64,000 nt of DNA from a virus. A program made the position numbers and the translations under genes. The first letter of the stretch is position 1, and every line of letters begins with the position of its first letter. Shown here one piece after another: positions 59,001-64,000 of this stretch. The stretch is taken from IMG/VR virus record IMGVR_UViG_3300031951_000081, positions 1 through 64,000 of that record; one strand, 5' to 3'. The notes under the pieces are model-generated. The model searched no databases. It had not been told where the DNA came from and was given only the letters and a program-made list of their open reading frames with translations.

Positions 59001-60195
59001 CCCCTGGGTTATTATAAGCATTTAGTATTCTATCTCTACTAGCGCTAAACGCTGCAGATTCTGCCATTCTTTTTTCTATAAGACCTCCTTCAGCATAGGA
59101 ATTTTCGGGGCGGTAAGGCGTGTTACCGTAAATGCCATTAAAGGCATCTCCACTACCAATTTCTGCGGTAGTACCCCCCATAGGAAAAGGGAGCATTCCT
59201 CCACCATAAAGTCCAGCAGCTTTTGCGGCATTTAATGCGTTTGCAGCTGCTTGTCTTCCTACCAAAGCTTCTGCAGCCCCTAACTCAGCACCTGCTCCAG
59301 AAACAACTGGTCCAAGAGCACTTCCGAGCATAAGAGAAGAAAGTGCGACAGAAGCAGGCGCATTAAAATAATCACCAGCTCCCATAACTCTATTATCAGT
59401 TACGTTATATCCTCTGCTGTATGGAGTGACCATTGGTTCAATTGGACCGTATTGAGTTTTAGGTCTTGGTCCAATATCTTTAGCCATGAGAGCAGCTCTT
59501 GTTTGATCACCTACTATACCATCAACATCTACACGACGTTTTGCAAGACGATCTCTATCCCAAGAATTTCCAATTCTAACTTCTTTGTTATCTTGCCAAT
59601 ATGAACCCATCATATTGTCTTGTTTATTAAAGTTTCTTTGAAAGGATTTTACTGCTTCTTTAGTTTTAGCTCCATAAACTCCATCAATAGCTCCGCTATA
59701 TAAACCTCTTTTTTTAAGTTCTTTTTGAAGTTCTATTACTTCTTTTCCTCTAGAGCCCATAGACATAATAGTTTTGCCCGACTCTTCGTATCCTCTTGGA
59801 GATGTTGTAGCAGAAGGTCTTCCCAAACCTATGTAATCTTCTCCTACCGTATCACTATCGCCACGAAGTCCGTATGTGTTTAAGTAATTCATAGATTGAG
59901 GAGCCCAATCATAATTTGTGTTTCCTTGCATTTGGGGGAATTGAGCCATACCAGTACTTTCACGTGGAACATTTGCAAATACAGGTCTCCCCATAGTTGT
60001 TTGGTTATACTGATTAGTTTGTCTTGGTTGCTCATTAGACACTCTTGTGTTGTAGCTACTTATTGCTCTTGCGGTAAGTGGGCCATAAATACCATCTATT
60101 CTTCCAGTGTATAAGCCCTTGCTTTTCAGATCTAACTGAATAGCTTTTAGTTTGTTTTTATCAGCAGCTTTAACTGCCATTGGATCAATATACAT
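56077..60195 (-). CDS. Giant virion protein with peptidoglycan-binding and lysozyme-like domains
   Basis: 1,372 residues, intact with the standard code. Two PG_binding_1-like repeats occur at about 7-50 (LKSKGLYTGRIDGIYGPLTA) and 148-190 (LKKRGLYSGAIDGVYGAKT). A lysozyme/transglycosylase-like domain at about 446-575 contains NPGNIKYGKFASQYGAV, FAIFPDWESGMKA and RWSGYY. Several short (Y/M)AxGG(x)(I/M) repeats are scattered through 370-1000 and at the C-terminus, one beside the phage motif ITEKQRRFFGYMA. Likely a tail or cargo protein that opens the cell wall during DNA entry. No TGA is needed; it overlaps the next gene by 11 nt. Confidence 0.8.
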   Translation of the reverse strand: MYIDPMAVKAADKNKLKAIQLDLKSKGLYTGRIDGIYGPLTARAISSYNTRVSNEQPRQTNQYNQTTMGRPVFANVPRESTGMAQFPQMQGNTNYDWAPQSMNYLNTYGLRGDSDTVGEDYIGLGRPSATTSPRGYEESGKTIMSMGSRGKEVIELQKELKKRGLYSGAIDGVYGAKTKEAVKSFQRNFNKQDNMMGSYWQDNKEVRIGNSWDRDRLAKRRVDVDGIVGDQTRAALMAKDIGPRPKTQYGPIEPMVTPYSRGYNVTDNRVMGAGDYFNAPASVALSSLMLGSALGPVVSGAGAELGAAEALVGRQAAANALNAAKAAGLYGGGMLPFPMGGTTAEIGSGDAFNGIYGNTPYRPENSYAEGGLIEKRMAESAAFSASRDRILNAYNNPGVASAAPSPAANFDFVTETPMQPDRPLTPQQPISQGQQDVNAILKLPYKERRIAHHNPGNIKYGKFASQYGAVQGRKATDGGYFAIFPDWESGMKAKKDLLTSRNYKNLTLDEAMKRWSGYYVEPKPGQQRGGYGADRIAPKLANKRMSEMNEDDLNLIMKNMARIEDGDVYKLLYKGKAMGGQIEPMSYAGGGYLDIAMAAGQQLGNLAGRVQDIANPTADPTQGDYKFNWGDALNPTKGGILLELAKKMSMDKERSNYVMGASPGNYAEGGMISRSKAREILHDGTVHGKPITEKQRRFFGYMATRKAEGGMIAGMFNPTAGPDLLNQPPTVRALLTGNTSMPMKDNSFAMGGNIGSSMNSYATGGDMKISDSSFVVDGNPSITDGNYYPQLNVKLDHGEVVKDNFVYSNKLKDPNTNITFANLAKPIEKSTGKSENYLRKFPNDPITNKTVGLNNRYLEFLKNQQEDLATSMGMRDQEAQGMAYGGMVKGYATGSQIGGPDPMYMGISNTLYFDPVSSKFKMRGVTGDYMLADYNVMAPKSVRAQYPTAQDWIRGNQGNIDSFKNQYYPTTTSTTQQKGTPIVGGFTPPKASSNLPDFIPSTVYTPKGPMPPKINPNWSMKELTPDEKQTIATAEYRNAYEQKYASDKFKTSPSWLNYLKDEETLQKIKDDKEYSNMMADFNQAYELSPEGPQTDLGFTTPNQRADMLGKMYATEDPNFMPNVQNDGMDSNLTMASKVTNPEGGRGKGFASNWTTGDYLNAATVLGRFGQLIGGPEVEKPIYDMTQISRANYDPASQLYQANRQTSAMLNRADVPSINARTALANNMLGQRLNQESQIRSQYDTMNRQALLDYENRVATQRRYNIAQDLATNQMNAQNRAAYKEAWDNAMTSLGGFGTALNQKQQGTDVLNILKTMYPDVYRRIMNGEKVNLAEEAPAAAKTETTPATKYLGGILKGYYSGGKMKKGGRYGR

Positions 60196-60213
60196 AATAT
60201 TTGTTTTTTGGGT

Positions 60214-63200
60214 TTATCGTTGTTTATTTTGGGTAGTAGTCATGAGCAAATCTAAAGAAACTTTAACATCGGTAGATGGCTCAAAGAAAAATCTTCCTCC
60301 TAAATAATAGTCTTTTAATCTGCTAGAATTAAAGAAAGATTTACTATAATTTATATTTGCTAAGTTGGGTATTTTATCTATATAAGAAAATGGTGAGCTT
60401 TGAATAGAATTCCAATCAGACGCCCAAATAGGTTGATTATTAGATACGGTTAAATCTCTAATATTATTTATTCTCCACTGTCTGTCTGTAAGTTTAGTAA
60501 AAGCTACTCCATTAGAAACATCTAGTTGAAAAGGAGATGGCGCAACTAAAGACTGAACTCCAGATGATTGAGAGGAATTATAAAATATTACTTTACTATA
60601 AGGTGTTTCTGTTTGGAAAGTATTTGAGTTTACATCTACAGATGAACTGTATGCGCAAAGTACAACTGCTCCTGCTGTTTTTATAATTGGAGGCGACGTT
60701 GTTAATATTACATCAACAATGTGCGGGTACTTAATATCGTAATACTTTTGGTAATTTAACTCTCCATGCTTATAGATATTAGTATAATCTTTTTGAGAGT
60801 AAAATGAATTAGAATCTGAAAAAGAATACGTAGGTATGTAAGAATGGAAAGATACCCAATGTTTACTTAAGAAATAGTAAGATAATGTAAAAGATTTATT
60901 CTCAAAGAAATAAGAATCCTCTAATGATACTTTATTGTTAGTTCCTGTTTTATCTTTATAGTAAAATGAATGGTTATTAAACCAAAGTCTATCGTTTGCA
61001 ACAGAAACAGATCCGGGATTATCAGTTGTAGTTGGGTAATAAAGAAACTTAGAAATCCAGTTAGCTTTTATTTTATGATCTTTCTTAGTAAGAATTAATC
61101 TTTTGTACCTAGGATCGTAAACACTTTTATATCCAAATCCAACTGGAGACACATGAGATATAAATGGATATTCTTGGTTTGTTAATAACTTAAACTGCTT
61201 AGGTAAATTAAACTCCCCATTTTCTTGGAAGAAATTTCTCATACCAGACATTGATATATCTTCTATTGATCCTCCCAGCATAATAGGACTTCCTGAAAAA
61301 GAATCCATATAAAATGCACCGTATTCGGTAAGTAATCTAGAAGACCAATGCTGTTGACCACCAAATCCGTTCATTGAGTTTTTCATTTCCTGTGGAGGAA
61401 CTCCCAAGACTTCTCCAGTTCCAAGATAAATAGTATTAACATCAGTCTCTATATTTTGAGGTCTAGTCGGTATATAGAAAATAGACTTTGGAGTAGTTGC
61501 GTATAGTTTATTAAAACTAACAAACAAATCTGTTACAGGTCCTGAATTACCTCCTAACTCGTCTGTATAATTATTAGGAAGTATTATCCTACTTTTATCT
61601 TCTAAAGAAGTGTTATCGTCTTTTTGAGAATACCATATTCTGTATGGATGATCTTCTATACAAAGATTACAAAACTTATAATTAAACGCTATTGGGTACT
61701 TTATTTCTAGTCCATCTAAGAATGAAAAAGAATTATTATAATTATATATCTCTGGATTTATAATTACATCTTTTACGTCTGGAGAATATAACTTTCTTAA
61801 AACGTAAGAAAACATATCCTCTAAGTTATCAGCGGTAGTAGATGCATTCTTATTTTTAAAGTAATCTAGCTTCTGATCTTTAGCGCTACTTCTAAATTCT
61901 GGATTAAAGTATGTATCTTGAGTTGGGAAAGAAAAGAAAACACTATAAGCATCTAAAGTAGTTGGTGTGGTATCAGAAACAATTCCAGTTTGCTTAAAAG
62001 AGGATTCCATTAATGAAAGTCTGGATACTGAGGTGTCTCCTCCTAGTACAATAAAACTAGTATTTAAATTTGTGGCGTAAAGAGTTTTGTTCTGAAGCTT
62101 TTTATACTGAATGGTATATAAGTTTGAGAATACATCTTTAAACTGTCTTATACTTCCAAAGAAAGCTTTGTTTCTCCAATCTCCTAATGGGGCAAGTGCT
62201 TCAGTACCGCTTTGTAACTTTAATAAATGAAGAGGTATGCTAACACTATTATTAACAAACGTCCAATCTTTTACATGTTCGTAAGCAGAGTTTCCTTCTA
62301 CAGCGCCTTGATAAGTTTTATTAATAAATAAATTATTCTGAATATTATGGTTTATACCACTAACAGTTGGAAGATTGTATTTATTAAAGTACCTATAAGT
62401 TCTTCGACTGTGGACATTTACATCATAACTTTCTTTAGAGTTAAACTCTTTTAACTTAGTAGCATCGCTGTAAATATCAGAGTTTGCACTTACCCAGTTT
62501 TTATCTAAATAGATTTTCTCAAACTTAACGTAAGCTCCATCAAAAGACTTTTCTTTAAACACACCTTCTGAAGAAATAAAAGCAAACTCATTAGCTCTAA
62601 TACCTATACCATTATTTATAGTTCAATTAAAATCAGCAGGAGCTAAAGATCCCCCATTATAATTTCCATTATAATTATTTGGATAAACAGTAAATTCGTA
62701 CCTTCTAGTAACACCTTCTCCTTCTTGAACTTCAAGAGGAACAAAAGCTCCTTTAGCCAAAACTGTTCTCTCAAATGTTCTATCTCCGTAAACAAAGTAG
62801 TGCCCAACTATATTTTCATTAGCTGGGTAACTTACATTTGAAAACAAAAGCCCTACTTTAAAATTAGTAACATTGTTTAAAGAGTCTCTTATTTCAGCTC
62901 CAGGCATCCTATGATGTCTTATTGCAGTATTGTAGGGCTCTATTAAGTTATTCCAATAATCTCTTCCCCAGTATCCATCTGCATTGTTATCGCAAGTTTC
63001 TACGTAAGGATAAGTAGTTTGAGTTTCATGATAACCCATATAACCTCTAATATAAGAGAAACCTGCATGTGGTTGTGCTGCTGCAGTAGATATTTGTTTC
63101 CATCTAAGGTTGGTAGAGATATTATCACCATAAACAGTTGTTGTTCCAGTGTCCCAGCTAGCTCCATCTGTAGTAACACCGTTCGTTCCTATTAAAGGAT

Positions 63201-64000
63201 TAGAACCAGTAATAGTTATATTAGCGGGCCTACCGGGAATATGAAATACTGGAGACTCGGTTCCATCTCTAAAAACATATACTATTCCTAAAGAATAAAC
63301 TTCATCTTCCATTAACGAGCCTTCGTCAAAGTAATAAACACCCTGCCTAGTTTTATTATCTACTTCGTCATATCCTGAAAGAGGTTTATAAAACTCTGTT
63401 TTTATTTTAGAAGCGTATCTTTGATACTTTGAGTAATCTCTATAATCTCCAGAAGTATTTGCTAAAAAGAGTCTATTAGTTTCAAATGTATGAGCTAATA
63501 CCTTTTTAATCTTTATTTTGTCATTTAGTATATCATCTAACGCTGATTGATAAACAACATCATTTGGATTACCAGTGTAAACAAAACTTTCTGTAGAACC
63601 ATTCCAAGGCTGTGGTTGAAGAACATCTACTGTTGAGATATTACCTTCATCTGTTGTTCTTTTAATAACTGCTATTTGATAATAATCAAATATATTATCA
63701 GCAGAACTTACTGTAAACTTTATTTGCTTTTGCTGAGGCTTAACGTAATAATCAGAGTTAATATCGTTTGAACCACCATCGTACATATTAACAGTACTAT
63801 CGTCATCTAAGTAAGAATAAGTACCGTTTCCTATAACTACAGGTCTAGTAACATTTGCCCAGTTAGTGGAGTTATTATACTTATCTAAAAACCTAACTGC
63901 AAAGTAATACACACCTACTTCTAAAGCTCCAGCACTATTAGATTCTATGGTGTCTAAGGTAATGTTAGGAATTGTGTAATCTCTAGAAAATTCTATCTTT
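60214..64000 (-). CDS. Tail stabilisation/muzzle-type protein, 5' end beyond the window
   Basis: At least 1,261 residues in this window, continuous when TGA 62623 is read as Trp (APADFN-W-TINNGIGIRA). The frame is open to base 64000, so the start lies upstream. The sequence is beta-rich with many Tyr, Asn, Ser and Thr, as in tail proteins. The segment YYFAVRFLDKYNNSTNWANVTRPVVIG and its position before the giant cargo genes fit the P22 gp10-like tail stabilisation (muzzle) proteins of crAss-like phages, but this is by resemblance and context. It ends at TAA, 18 nt before the next gene's ATG. Confidence 0.68.

Overview
The window reads as a large fragment of a crAss-like (Crassvirales) tailed dsDNA phage of a Bacteroidota host. 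I base this on gene content and layout, with no database search. Reasons: an AT-rich genome; starts preceded by AT-rich leaders and only occasional purine-rich Shine-Dalgarno sequences; early and replication genes on the + strand facing a block of giant virion genes on the - strand; a giant protein with the DYDID metal-binding motif of crAss-type virion RNA polymerases; and a typical replication set (family A DNA polymerase, SF2 and DnaB-like helicases, Sak4-like ATPase, DnaG-like primase, uracil-DNA glycosylase, PD-(D/E)XK nucleases).

The main feature is codon reassignment. From about 12.7 kb onward, genes only become intact when in-frame TGA is read as Trp. I count 26 such codons: 20 on the + strand between 12739 and 29202, and 6 in the - strand virion genes. 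From 1 to about 12.7 kb no gene needs TGA=Trp, and TGA looks like a normal stop, often in ATGA start/stop overlaps. Read with the standard code, the polymerase, primase, exonuclease, tail protein and RNA polymerase all look broken. Read with TGA=Trp they are whole.

Layout. 1-2.6 kb: a string of tiny membrane proteins, then a highly folded non-coding stretch (1637-2004). 2.6-8.4 kb: a membrane-anchored glucosaminidase, a MoxR-type AAA+ ATPase with a VWA partner, proteins of unknown function, and a second glucosaminidase overprinted on an upstream gene. 8.4-8.56 kb: a second structured RNA ending in a T-run. 8.6-12.7 kb: a membrane AAA+ ATPase, unknowns, a lipoprotein, and overlapping small genes ending in an amidotransferase-like protein. 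12.7-13.96 kb: the first recoded genes, including an M15-like peptidase. 13.9-30 kb: the replication and recombination module. It contains a possible -1 frameshift joining a membrane protein to a zinc-ribbon protein, a helicase flanked by two multi-zinc-ribbon proteins, and a group I intron with a GIY-YIG homing endonuclease inside the Sak4-like gene. 30.74-30.78 kb: a bidirectional terminator where the strands converge. 30.8-64 kb (- strand): six giant virion genes, read from 64000 down to 30794: tail stabilisation/muzzle-type protein, a peptidoglycan-binding/lysozyme-like protein, a structural protein, a 4,431-residue helicase-zincin-RNA polymerase fusion, and two further giant proteins with enzymatic domains.

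Working model (inference): genes at the left end are translated with the standard code. A Trp-tRNA reading UGA, or loss of RF2 activity, encoded outside this window, would then allow full-length replication and virion proteins. Most virion genes here carry only one or two TGA codons, which would be enough to make their synthesis depend on the switch.
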